Positions 16,836 through 25,151 of a stretch of DNA of 48,431 nt are shown here, piece by piece. A model generated the notes under the pieces. That model saw nothing but the letters and a program-made list of their open reading frames with translations, did no database searches and had not been told where the DNA came from. Each line of letters begins with the position of its first letter. Within the stretch, counting starts at the first letter, position 1. This DNA is from Micromonosporaceae bacterium (GTDB lineage Bacteria > Actinomycetota > Actinomycetes > Mycobacteriales > Micromonosporaceae): assembly GCA_009377645.1 (NCBI GenBank), contig WHTQ01000028.1, positions 1-48,431 on the forward strand. The letters are read 5' to 3'. The translations under genes and the position numbers were made by a program.

Positions 16836-17762
16836 CATCATCGGCGCTGGAGCGCGTGTGAGCCCGCCCCTGCTCGGCCGGGAGCTGGCGACTGCGGCCG
16901 GCGCGCGGAGGGCATCGTGCACCGCCCGCCGGACCAGCACCGCGACCAGCTGCCGCCGGTAGGTCACGTCGGCCCCCGACTCGATGGTCACCGTCTCGGC
17001 GGCCGCCGTGCCGGCCCGCGGGAGCAGGTCGCCGGCCGGATCGAGCAGGCCTTCGGCCGCGGCACCGGCTAGCAGCTCCTCCGTCGCGGGTACCCGGATC
17101 GGGACCGGGGTCGCGGCGCCGACGGCGATCCGGGCCGCGGTCACCAGCCCGCCGTCCACGGTGACCGCCGCGGTCACGGCCGCGGCCGGGCGCTCGGTGA
17201 GCACCATCCGCTGGTGCGCGATCGCCGCCCCGGCCGCCGGTCGGGGGATCCATACTTCCACCAGCAGCTCGCCGGGCTCCAGTATGGTCTCGAACGGCCC
17301 GGTGAGGAACTCCGCGGCCGGCACGGTCCGCCGGGTGCCGTCGGCGCGCTGGCACACCAGCCGGGCGCCGGTGGCGACCAGGTAGGTCGCCGGGTCCGAG
17401 TGCGGCTCCCCGAAGGCGAGGTTCCCCCCGATCGTGCCGATCGCGCGTACCCGGGGGTTGGCCACCCGCCGCTCCAGCGCCACCAGCGACGGCAGCGCCG
17501 CGGCGATCTCCGGCGACCGCTCCAGCCTCCGGTGGGTGACGGCCGCGCCGATCCGGACCTCCTGCGGGGTGACGGCCAGCGAACCCAGCTCCGGCAGGCC
17601 CTTCAAGTCAAGCAGCAGCGGGTAGTCGGCGAACCCGAGCTTCATCGCCAGCAGCAGCTCGGTTCCGCCCGCGTACGCGGCCACCTCGCCGTCGTGCTCC
17701 TGCAGCAGCCGGCAGGCCTCGGCCACCGACCCGGGGCGCAGGATGGTGAAGTCGGCCAGCAT
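16833..17762 (-). CDS. Molybdenum hydroxylase FAD-binding medium subunit (CoxM/XdhB-like)
   Basis: 309 residues. This is the FAD subunit of xanthine-dehydrogenase-family enzymes: an N-terminal PCMH-type FAD domain with AYAGGTELL, TIGGNLAFGEPHSD and EVWIPRP, and a C-terminal CO-dehydrogenase-flavoprotein-C domain. The FAD receives electrons from the 2Fe-2S subunit. The start overlaps the large-subunit stop (TGATG), so the operon order is small-large-medium. The last ~20 residues (PAAVASSRPSRGG...) do not look like a family C-terminus and run up to a suspected recombination junction, so the native end may have been replaced. Confidence 0.9.
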   Translation of the reverse strand: MLADFTILRPGSVAEACRLLQEHDGEVAAYAGGTELLLAMKLGFADYPLLLDLKGLPELGSLAVTPQEVRIGAAVTHRRLERSPEIAAALPSLVALERRVANPRVRAIGTIGGNLAFGEPHSDPATYLVATGARLVCQRADGTRRTVPAAEFLTGPFETILEPGELLVEVWIPRPAAGAAIAHQRMVLTERPAAAVTAAVTVDGGLVTAARIAVGAATPVPIRVPATEELLAGAAAEGLLDPAGDLLPRAGTAAAETVTIESGADVTYRRQLVAVLVRRAVHDALRAPAAVASSRPSRGGLTRAPAPMM

Positions 17763-19984
17763 CAACTCTCCGACCGGATCGCGTGCCACACCCGGTCCGG
17801 CGACATCGGCAGCTCGCGTACGGTCACGCCGGCGTCGGCGACCGCGCACACCAGCGCGGCGACCAGGCCGCCGAAGACGCTCTCGCCGCATCCCTTGGCG
17901 CCGAACGGTCCCGGGCCGTCACCGTTCTCGATGATGACGCACGCCATCTCGTGCGGGACGTCGGCGACCGTCGGGATGCGATAGTCGAGCAGGGTGTCGT
18001 TGAGCAGCACCCCCTCCTCGCTGAACCGCATCTCCTCGAACAGCGCGTTGCCAACCACCTGCAGCGCGCACCCCTCGTCCTGGCGTTCCACCAGGCTAGG
18101 GTTCAGCGCCCGGCCCACGTCGGCGGCGGTGACCGCGCGCCGCACCTCGATCTGCCCGGTGTCCGGGTCCACAGTCACCTGTGCCCCGGCGACGCAGACC
18201 TCCCAGAACAGCGGCATCGTGGCCCCGCCGGCGGCCAGCTCGCCGGCGTCGCCGTGGCCCTGGCACGCCCCGACCTCCTCGATCGCCCAGGAACGGTCAC
18301 CGGCGACGATCCGGCCACCGGCCAGGGTGGCCACTGCCGGGTCCACTCCCCACCGTTCGACGGCGGTGCGCAGCAGCGCCGCCCGGAGGTCCTCGCTGGC
18401 GCGCTGGACCGCCAGTCCGGCCACGGTGGTGGACCGGCTCGCCCCGGTGGAGCGGTCGTACGGGGTGTCGCCGGTGTCGGTCGGCACCACCTCGACCCGG
18501 TCCAGCGGCAGGTCCAGCACCTCCGCGGCGATCTGCGCGTGCACGGTCCGGGCGCCCTGTCCGATCTCCTGGGTTCCCACCCGCACCGCCACCCGGCCGT
18601 CGCCGCGCAGCTCCACCCGCGCCTGCGAGTGGTGCGAGGCTCCAGCCGGGGAGACCCCGACCGAGATCCCGCGCCCCTGGCGCCCGGGCAGCGGCGGACC
18701 CCAGCCGAGCCGGTCGGCCACCGCCGCCAGGTCGCCGGCCAGGTCGGCGTCGATCGGGCGGGTGCCCGGGATCATCGTCTCGCCTCGCGCGAGCAGGTTC
18801 TGCCGGCGCAGCTGCAACCGGTCCATGCCCAGGATCTCGGCCAGCTCGTCCACCTGCGACTCGCCGATCCACTGCAGGTGAGCAGCGCCGAAGCCGCGGT
18901 ACGAGCCGGCCGGGGGCAGGTTGGTGTAGACACACGCGGCGTCCACGCCCACCCGGTCCCAGCGGTACGGCCCGACCGCGGCCATGCCGGCCACCATCGT
19001 CACGGTCGGGCCGTTGTCCGCGTACGCGCCGGTGTCCAGCCAGATCTCGGCGTCCCGGGAGACCAGCCGGCCGTCCCGATCGGCGACCGTCCGCATCCGG
19101 GCCCGCATCCCGTGCCGGCGGGTGGTGACCATCGCGTCCTCGACCCGGTTCACCAGCTTCACCGGCCGCCCGGCCTGCCGGGCCACCGCCACCGCGACCG
19201 GCTCCATCTTGGTGTACGACTTGCTGCCGAACCCGCCGCCGATGAACGGCACCGACACCCGCACCCGGTCGACCGGCAGTCCGAACAGCAGCGCCAGCTC
19301 CTCGCGGACCAGGAACGGGTGTTGGCAGGTCGACGACACCCGGATCCGGTCGCCGTCGTGCTCGGCGATCACCGCGTGCGGCTCCATCGCGTACTGGTAG
19401 ACCGCCGGGAACGCGTACTCGTGCGCGACGGTGACCAGCTTGTCCTCGGCGCCGGACGGCTCGACCCGGGTGTGCGCCACCCGCCAGCGGTAGAAGTCGT
19501 TGCCGTCGCCGAAGACCGCCGACGGCGGGCAGGCGAAGCCGGGCCGCGGTGGTCCGGAGTGGACGCGCGGCGCGGACGGCGCGACCGCAGCGGTCACGTC
19601 CAGCAGCGGCGGCAGCTCGTCGTACTCGACGTCGATCTCGGCGACGGCGGCCGCGGCGGCGGCCGGGGTCTCGGCGGCGACCGCGGCCACGATCTCGCCG
19701 GCGAACCGCACCACCCCATCGGCCAGGATCGGGCGGTCCCGCACGTAGTGGCCCCACATCGGGTCGAGGTCGGCGAGGTCGGCGGCGGTCACCACGCACA
19801 CCACACCGGGGACCTGCCGGGCCGCGTCGAGGTCGAGCGAGACGATCCGCGCGTGCGCCACGACACTGCGCAGCAGCCGCACGTGCAGCATCCCCGGCTC
19901 CGCCAGGTCGGCCCCGAAGACCGCCTCGCCGGAGAGCTTGGCGCGCAGGTCGGGCCGCGGCAGGGAACGGCCGGCGGACCTCAC
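17762..19984 (-). CDS. Molybdenum hydroxylase large catalytic subunit (XdhA/CoxL-family, not CO dehydrogenase)
   Basis: 740 residues from the GTG at 19984, which overlaps the small-subunit stop (GTGA). It contains the aldehyde oxidase/xanthine dehydrogenase a/b-hammerhead domain (about 10-120) and the molybdopterin-binding domain with GGFGSKSYTKMEP. The position of the CO dehydrogenase loop AYxCSFR reads GSYRGFG, so CO oxidation is unlikely. The catalytic glutamate is in GAKGCGES near the C-terminus. Such enzymes hydroxylate N-heteroaromatic carbons or aldehydes with water as oxygen donor (nicotinate, quinoline, isoquinoline, purines). The substrate here is unknown, but the Rieske/extradiol genes nearby favour an aromatic heterocycle. 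Confidence 0.92.
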   Translation of the reverse strand: MRSAGRSLPRPDLRAKLSGEAVFGADLAEPGMLHVRLLRSVVAHARIVSLDLDAARQVPGVVCVVTAADLADLDPMWGHYVRDRPILADGVVRFAGEIVAAVAAETPAAAAAAVAEIDVEYDELPPLLDVTAAVAPSAPRVHSGPPRPGFACPPSAVFGDGNDFYRWRVAHTRVEPSGAEDKLVTVAHEYAFPAVYQYAMEPHAVIAEHDGDRIRVSSTCQHPFLVREELALLFGLPVDRVRVSVPFIGGGFGSKSYTKMEPVAVAVARQAGRPVKLVNRVEDAMVTTRRHGMRARMRTVADRDGRLVSRDAEIWLDTGAYADNGPTVTMVAGMAAVGPYRWDRVGVDAACVYTNLPPAGSYRGFGAAHLQWIGESQVDELAEILGMDRLQLRRQNLLARGETMIPGTRPIDADLAGDLAAVADRLGWGPPLPGRQGRGISVGVSPAGASHHSQARVELRGDGRVAVRVGTQEIGQGARTVHAQIAAEVLDLPLDRVEVVPTDTGDTPYDRSTGASRSTTVAGLAVQRASEDLRAALLRTAVERWGVDPAVATLAGGRIVAGDRSWAIEEVGACQGHGDAGELAAGGATMPLFWEVCVAGAQVTVDPDTGQIEVRRAVTAADVGRALNPSLVERQDEGCALQVVGNALFEEMRFSEEGVLLNDTLLDYRIPTVADVPHEMACVIIENGDGPGPFGAKGCGESVFGGLVAALVCAVADAGVTVRELPMSPDRVWHAIRSES

Positions 19985-20445
19985 GACGGGTCCACTCCGG
20001 CCACCTCGCACACCGCGTCCACGATCGCCCGGTAGCCGGTGCACCGGCACAGGTTGCCGGACAGCTCCGCGACCACGTCGGCACGGGAGCGCAGCCGCCG
20101 CTCGGCCAGCAGCGGCTTGAGGGTCATCACGAAGCCGGGCGCGCAGAACCCACATTGGAACGCGTTGTGCCGCGAGAAGGCGGCGGCCAGCTCCTCCCAC
20201 AGTGGTTCCAACGCGAAGCCCTCGACGGTCTGGACCTCGCGGCCGGCCGCGTCGTGCGCCAGGAAGCAGCAGGAGCTGACCGGGGTGCCGTCCACCAGCA
20301 CCGTGCAGGTGCCGCATACCTGCACGTCACAGGAGCGCTTCGCGCCGATCAGGCCCAGCTCGTCGCGCAGGACGTCGAGCAGCAGGGCGTTGTCGGCGAG
20401 GTCCAGCTCGCGCGCCTCGCCGTTGACCGTGAGCCGGGCTGCCAC
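19981..20445 (-). CDS. Molybdenum hydroxylase 2Fe-2S small subunit (CoxS-like)
   Basis: 154 residues from the GTG at 20445, which has AAGGAG six bases upstream. The plant-type 2Fe-2S site is C39-x4-C44-x2-C47-x11-C59. The second, four-helix 2Fe-2S site is C98-x2-C101 and C133-x-C135 in NLCRCTGY. It transfers electrons from the molybdenum centre in the large subunit to FAD in the medium subunit. It is the first gene of the small-large-medium operon and has a 184-base upstream region with a promoter-like element and a palindrome. Confidence 0.95.
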   Translation of the reverse strand: MAARLTVNGEARELDLADNALLLDVLRDELGLIGAKRSCDVQVCGTCTVLVDGTPVSSCCFLAHDAAGREVQTVEGFALEPLWEELAAAFSRHNAFQCGFCAPGFVMTLKPLLAERRLRSRADVVAELSGNLCRCTGYRAIVDAVCEVAGVDPS

Positions 20446-20581
20446 GCACCGCTCCTTCCGTGCCGCTGCCCCGCGGGCGTCGTGCCATCCAGTAGAAGCG
20501 CCGGTGCCGGTGCCCGGCCAGCCGGCCGGTCCACGCAGCGGAACACCGCCCGCCGGCGCTCGGGGCCGGCAGCGGTAACCT

Positions 20582-20609
20582 CCTCCCGGGAGGTATGACC
20601 GACATAATA
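20582..20609 (-). promoter_or_regulatory. Promoter and operator of the molybdenum hydroxylase operon
   Basis: On the minus strand TATTAT (20604-20609) resembles a -10 element in an unusually AT-rich patch. The expected start point lies near 20597, and a perfect 12-base palindrome, CCTCCCGGGAGG (20582-20593), follows directly. A repressor bound there would block early elongation. No consensus -35 is visible, so an activator may be needed. The leader to the small-subunit GTG is about 150 bases; I see no gene in it. Confidence 0.45.
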
Positions 20610-20629
20610 TGATCCGTACCGTAGAACCT

Positions 20630-21907
20630 TCATCGGCGAGGCCGCGCACACACCTCGAGCGCCGTCCGAGCATAGATGCGTGCACATGCGATGAGGTCAG
20701 CCACGGCGATCGCCGCGTTGCCGCCGCCGGTCCCCACGCCCGGTCCAAAGGTGACAGCCGGTACGCCGAGCTCGTTCCACACGTTCAGGTCCCGCCACAT
20801 GCTGGACGGCTCGGGTCCCGGGTCCGGCCCCGGCCGGTCGCCCAGCTCGGCCCGGGTCGCCGCCTGCAGCGCCGCCACCAGCGGCTCGGCGCCGACCGCC
20901 TGGTATCCCCGCCGGAACAGGTAGCACTCGACCTCCGCCTCGACCCCGGCCTGTCGCGCCAGCGCCCGCAGCTCCTCCCGGACGTCCATCGGCGGCTGCC
21001 CGGGCGGCAGCCGCACGTCCAGGTAGAGGTCGCAGTGCACCGGCGACAGGATCGGCTGGCTGGGATGCCCGGCCCGGATCGCGCCGAGGTTCACCTTCGG
21101 GACCACCTCACCGCCGGGCGTGACCCGGCGGGTCCGCTCCTGGTAGTCGTACGCCCACTGTTCGATCAGCGGGATCAGCGGGGCCGCCCGGACGACCGCG
21201 TTCGGATGCTCCGCCGGCGGGTACGGGCGGCGCAGGTACGGCGTGTAGATGCCCCGGTCGCGGCCGAGCACCCGGAGCCGGAAGAACGCCTTGCCCGGCT
21301 CCACCCAGATCGGACGGAACGCGGTGGTCTCCGCCACCAACGCGTAGTCGGCCAGCGCCCCGTGGGTGGCCACGAACCGGCTGCCGTGGTCCTTGCCGTG
21401 GTAGGGCGGCCCGGACAGCTCGTCCAGCACCGGCTCGTGCCCGATCTCGCCAGTCACCATCGTGAGCACCAGGTCGCCGGGCAGCCGCACCCCGCTGCGC
21501 CGGATCGCGGCGGCCGCGACCAGCCAGCCGGCCATCGGCCCCTTGTCGTTGACCACCCCGACCCCGACCAGGTCGTCGCCGCTGCGCCAGGCGGTGTGCA
21601 GCTCCGGCCGGTCCGGCTCCCGGAAGTAGGTCGCGTCACCTGCCGCCACGACCGTGTCCAGGTGGCTGTTGAACAGCAGCGACGACCCGCCGCCCTGGCC
21701 CGGGACCCGGGCCACCACGTTGGCGGCCAGCCCCGGGAACGCCGACACCCGGCGCGGCGCCAGCCCGGCCTCGGCGCACCAGTCCACCAGGTAGTCGCTG
21801 ACCGCATGCTCGTGGCCGCTCGGGCTGTCGATCTGGCCCAGCGCCAGCGCCAGCCCGGTCACCTCACTCGGGTCGATCGAGTCCAGCACCTGCTCCAGCC
21901 CACTCAC
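20630..21907 (-). CDS. M20-family (ArgE/DapE/carboxypeptidase-like) protein with altered metal site
   Basis: 425 residues with the M20 two-domain layout: a metal-binding half, an inserted dimerisation-type domain (about 230-330) and the C-terminal return. H82 and D84 are present (NSHLDTV). The bridging aspartate is N120 (GVVNDKG), the usual DEE segment reads TGEIGHE (152-158), and the last histidine ligand is absent from GPGVGTGGGN. It may bind substrate differently, use one metal, or be inactive. The GTG start has GGGGGAGG four bases upstream. M20 enzymes hydrolyse amide or carbamoyl bonds, so a role on an amide intermediate is possible. Its start lies only 17 bases from that of the divergent MmgE/PrpD gene. 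Confidence 0.75.
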   Translation of the reverse strand: MSGLEQVLDSIDPSEVTGLALALGQIDSPSGHEHAVSDYLVDWCAEAGLAPRRVSAFPGLAANVVARVPGQGGGSSLLFNSHLDTVVAAGDATYFREPDRPELHTAWRSGDDLVGVGVVNDKGPMAGWLVAAAAIRRSGVRLPGDLVLTMVTGEIGHEPVLDELSGPPYHGKDHGSRFVATHGALADYALVAETTAFRPIWVEPGKAFFRLRVLGRDRGIYTPYLRRPYPPAEHPNAVVRAAPLIPLIEQWAYDYQERTRRVTPGGEVVPKVNLGAIRAGHPSQPILSPVHCDLYLDVRLPPGQPPMDVREELRALARQAGVEAEVECYLFRRGYQAVGAEPLVAALQAATRAELGDRPGPDPGPEPSSMWRDLNVWNELGVPAVTFGPGVGTGGGNAAIAVADLIACARIYARTALEVCARPRR

Positions 21908-21924
21908 AGCGCCTCCCCCGGCTC

Positions 21925-23313
21925 ATGAACCCGGTCGCGCTCGGCTTCGCCGGCTGGGCCAGCCGGCTGCGCTGGGACGCCGTCCCGGCGCCGGTCCGGG
22001 ACCGGCTGACGCTGCGGCTCGCGGACGGGGTCGGGCTGGTCGCCGCCGCCTGGGACACCCCGCCCGGCCGGGTGGTACGCGACCTCGCCGCTCGCATGTC
22101 CGCCGGCGGCGACCCGGCCACCCCGCTGCTGTTCGGTGGGCCACCGGTCACGCCGGCGTGGGCCGCGCTGGCCCACGGGACGCTGGTGCACGCGCTGGAC
22201 TACGACGACACGTTCCCGGCATCGGTGGTCCACCCGACCAGCGTGCTGCTGCCGGCCGCGCTCGCGGCGGCGGACGCCGCCGGCACCGCCGACGACGTGC
22301 TGGCGGCGGTCGCCGCCGGTGACGAGCTGCTGGCCCGGCTCGGCGCCGCCGCCGGCCGCGACCTGCACGCCCGCGGGTTCCAGGCCACCGGCGTGTTCGG
22401 GCCGCTGGCGGCCGCCCTGGTGGTGAGCACCCTGCACCGCCGGAACCCGGCCACGGTCGCGGCCGCGCTGGGGCTGGCCGGCAGCATGTCCGGCGGGCTG
22501 CTGGAGTTCCTCAGCGACGGCACCTGGTCCAAGCGGCTGCACCCCGGCTGGGCCGCCCACGGCGGGGTGGTGGCCGACGCGCTCGCCGCCGGCGGGTTCC
22601 CCGGTCCGGCCACTGTGGTGGAGGGCCGGCACGGGCTGTTCGCCTCGTTCCTGGGCGCCGACCTCGCCGACCCCGCCGACCCCGGCGGCGTCACCGCCGG
22701 GCTGGGCGAGACCTGGCGCTCGGCCGAGGCCGAGATCAAGCTCTACCCGTGCGCCCACGTGCTGCACCCGTTCATCGCGATGGCGCGGCGGCTGCGGGCC
22801 ACCCACCGGCTGCCCCCGGCCGGGATCACCGAGGTGGTGTGCACGGTGGCGCCGTGGCACGTGCCGATCGTCTGCGAGCCGGCCGCCGAGAAGCGGGCGC
22901 CGGTCACCGAGTACCAGGCCCGTACCAGCCTGCCGGTGGCGGTGGCGCTGGCGCTGCTCGACGACGCGGACGTCGGGGTGGCGTCGTTCGAGCCGGCGAG
23001 CACCGACCGGCCGGAGCTGCGGCGGCTCGCCGGCCGGGTGCGCTACGTCGCCGACTCGCGGCTCAGCGAAGGGTTCGCGGGCCGGCTCACGGTGCGCACC
23101 GCCGACCGGGAGCTGACCGCGGAGCCGGCCGGCGGCACCGACCCGCACCCCGAGCCGCGGGTCCGGGACAAGTTCACCGCCGCGGCGCGGGGAGACGGCC
23201 CGGCGACCGCGGCGCTCTGGGACGCCGCCCGCCACCTCGACCGGCACGGCGTCGCGCACCTGCGGCGGACCGCCGCCGACCTCGCCAGGTCCTGGCATCC
23301 GGCCACCCCCTAG
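21925..23313 (+). CDS. MmgE/PrpD-family protein
   Basis: 462 residues. It has the MmgE/PrpD fold features: an N-terminal helical part with RDRLTLRLADGVGLVAA, the AHGTLVHALDYDDTF motif near the active site, HPTSVLLPAALAAAD, a helical GLAGSMSGGLLEF block and the KLYPCAHVLHPFI segment that begins the second domain. Family members include 2-methylcitrate dehydratase and cis-aconitate decarboxylase, acting on tricarboxylates; many paralogues in catabolic clusters are uncharacterised. The ATG at 21925 has no good ribosome-binding site. It is the only plus-strand gene inside the leftward catabolic locus, and its 3' end overlaps the CoxG-like gene by four bases. Confidence 0.88.
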   Translation: MNPVALGFAGWASRLRWDAVPAPVRDRLTLRLADGVGLVAAAWDTPPGRVVRDLAARMSAGGDPATPLLFGGPPVTPAWAALAHGTLVHALDYDDTFPASVVHPTSVLLPAALAAADAAGTADDVLAAVAAGDELLARLGAAAGRDLHARGFQATGVFGPLAAALVVSTLHRRNPATVAAALGLAGSMSGGLLEFLSDGTWSKRLHPGWAAHGGVVADALAAGGFPGPATVVEGRHGLFASFLGADLADPADPGGVTAGLGETWRSAEAEIKLYPCAHVLHPFIAMARRLRATHRLPPAGITEVVCTVAPWHVPIVCEPAAEKRAPVTEYQARTSLPVAVALALLDDADVGVASFEPASTDRPELRRLAGRVRYVADSRLSEGFAGRLTVRTADRELTAEPAGGTDPHPEPRVRDKFTAAARGDGPATAALWDAARHLDRHGVAHLRRTAADLARSWHPATP

Positions 23314-23942
23314 ATCCGCTGCCGCCGACGCTGTCGGCGACGCTGCCGGCGGCGGCGCACGGTCAGCACGGCGAGCGCGACCGCCACCACCGCCGCCGCC
23401 GGCACCAGCACCCGGCGCAGCACCGGCACCGCCGCCACCCCGAGCAGGTCGACCGCCTCGGCCGGCTGCGCGGGCGGATCGGGCTGCGGGTCCCGCGCCA
23501 GCTCGGCGGCGAGCGCCTCGGCGAACCGGCCGACCAGCTTGTGGCCCACCTCCTCGACCACTCCCCGCCCGAGCTGGGCTGGCCGGCCGGTGATCGCGAG
23601 GTCGGTGACCACCCGCACCCCGGTGGCCTCGCCGCGCGCGGTCAGGGTGCCGGTCACCGTGGCCTTGGCGGTACCCGTACCGCGGCTCTCCTTGCCGGAG
23701 GCGGCGACCACCACCCGCCGGGCCGCCTCGTCCCGCTGCTGGATCTGTGCGGTCCCGCGGTAGGTGAGCTGCATCGGGCCCAGCTTGACCGTGACCGTGC
23801 CGGCCAGCTCGTCACCGTCGAACCGGGTCAGCGTGGCCCCGGGGAAGCAGGGGGCGACCCGCTCGACGTCGAGCAGCGCCTGCCACGCCTGCGCCACCGG
23901 GACCGGCACCGTGAACTCGTGCTCCAACCGCACCTCAACCAC
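23310..23942 (-). CDS. CoxG-like SRPBCC protein with C-terminal membrane anchor
   Basis: 210 residues. Residues about 1-150 form a CoxG/SRPBCC lipid-binding-like fold (FTVPVPVAQAWQALLDVERVAP in two pieces, PGATLTRFDGDELAGTV, DLAITGRPAQLGRGV). Residues about 175-198 are a hydrophobic helix, followed by the arginine/glutamine tail RRRRQRRRQRRRQRI. In Oligotropha, CoxG helps attach CO dehydrogenase to the membrane; by analogy it could recruit the molybdenum hydroxylase encoded nearby. The GTG used overlaps the GAGGAG motif, and the GTG three codons later has better spacing. It lies three bases after the dehydrogenase gene. Confidence 0.85.
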   Translation of the reverse strand: MVEVRLEHEFTVPVPVAQAWQALLDVERVAPCFPGATLTRFDGDELAGTVTVKLGPMQLTYRGTAQIQQRDEAARRVVVAASGKESRGTGTAKATVTGTLTARGEATGVRVVTDLAITGRPAQLGRGVVEEVGHKLVGRFAEALAAELARDPQPDPPAQPAEAVDLLGVAAVPVLRRVLVPAAAVVAVALAVLTVRRRRQRRRQRRRQRI

Positions 23943-23945
23943 TCC

Positions 23946-25151
23946 TCACCAGCAGGACTCCAGCAGCTGTTCGATCTCGGCGGTCGGGACCTCGCGCGGG
24001 CTGTAGGCCAGCATCGGCTCGGTCGTCGCCGCCCGGGCCAGCTCCGGCAGGTGGCTCCGGGCGACCCCGACCTCGCGCAGCCGGGCCGGCACCGGCATCG
24101 CGTCGAACAGCTCCGCCAGCCGCCCGGCGACCTGCCCAGCCACGACCGCCGGGTCCAGCACCTGCGCCGCCGGCAGGTCCAGGCTGGCGGCCAGCCGCGG
24201 CAGCGTGTCCCCGGCCGCCGGCAGCAGCCGGGCGGCGACCGGCGGCAGCAGGATCCGGTGCGCGATCCCGTGCTGCAACGCGTACCGGCCACCCACCGCG
24301 TGGCCGACCGCGTGGACCACCGACACCATCGCGTTGTGGGCCGCGATGCCGGACAGCATCGCCCCCACCTGGGCCTGGCCGCGTGCTTCCAGGTCGTCCG
24401 GGGCCACGATCGAGCGCGGCACCCCGGCGGCCAGCAGCCGCAGCGCGGCCACCGCGTACGCGTCGGCGACCGGCTGCCGCTGCCGCGAGTACGCGGTCTC
24501 GACCGCCCGGGCGATCGCCGTCACCCCGCTGGTGGCGGTCAGCTCCGGCCCGGTCGGCACCACCAGCAACGGGTCCAGCACCGCCAGGTCCGGCTCCAGC
24601 AACCGGTCGCAGAACAGCACCTTCTCGGCGTGCGCCTCGTCCCGGATGCCGGCCCAGGGCATGATCTCGCTGGAGGAGCCGGCGGTGGTCGGGATGGCGA
24701 TGTGCGGGTGGCTGGTCTCCGCCAGCGCCCGCGCCGGGCGGGCGCCGCGACCGCGGCCCTTCGGCACCTGGTAGTCCTCGACCGGATCCTGCCGGGACAG
24801 CAACAGGATCAGATATTTCGCGGTATCGATGGTGGCGCCGCCGCCCAGGCTGAGCACCGCGCCGGCGCGGGCGTCGGCGAGCCGCTGCGCGGCGTCCGCC
24901 AGGCTGGTCATCCCGGCCTGCGGGCGGATCCCGTCGAAGACCCCGACGATCGCCCCGCCCAGCACCTCCCGGACCGCCGCCAGCTGCGGGCCGGCGGCCA
25001 CGGTCCGGCTGCACACCACGAACACCGACCGCGCCGACAGCTCGGCGAGCAGCTCCGGCAGCCGGCGGTGGGTCCCGGTCCCGGCCACGATCCGGGTACG
25101 GGGATGCGTGTGCTCGAAGCCGGCGGGGTCCACAGTGTCCGGCGGTGTCAT
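23946..25151 (-). CDS. Iron-containing alcohol dehydrogenase family, maleylacetate reductase-like
   Basis: 401 residues. The Rossmann half shows SLGGGATIDTAKY and IPTTAGSSSE, the nucleotide-binding motifs of group III alcohol dehydrogenases. Later histidines are kept (H280, H284 in HAVGHAVGG; H294 in QHG). The two metal ligands normally in a DAxxHAIE motif are changed to T211 and R215 (GVTAIARAVE). Maleylacetate reductases have a similar NAxAHAVE segment and do not depend on iron, so that subfamily is the closest guess, though the histidine is arginine here. Maleylacetate reductase feeds ring-cleavage products to 3-oxoadipate. It overlaps the MFS gene (ATGA). Confidence 0.75.
   Translation of the reverse strand: MTPPDTVDPAGFEHTHPRTRIVAGTGTHRRLPELLAELSARSVFVVCSRTVAAGPQLAAVREVLGGAIVGVFDGIRPQAGMTSLADAAQRLADARAGAVLSLGGGATIDTAKYLILLLSRQDPVEDYQVPKGRGRGARPARALAETSHPHIAIPTTAGSSSEIMPWAGIRDEAHAEKVLFCDRLLEPDLAVLDPLLVVPTGPELTATSGVTAIARAVETAYSRQRQPVADAYAVAALRLLAAGVPRSIVAPDDLEARGQAQVGAMLSGIAAHNAMVSVVHAVGHAVGGRYALQHGIAHRILLPPVAARLLPAAGDTLPRLAASLDLPAAQVLDPAVVAGQVAGRLAELFDAMPVPARLREVGVARSHLPELARAATTEPMLAYSPREVPTAEIEQLLESCW

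Noticed and set aside
17762-20445. Form I CO dehydrogenase (coxSLM)
   Set aside because: The operon order and the CoxG-like gene invite this name, but the large subunit has GSYRGFG where CO dehydrogenase has the AYxCSFR loop.
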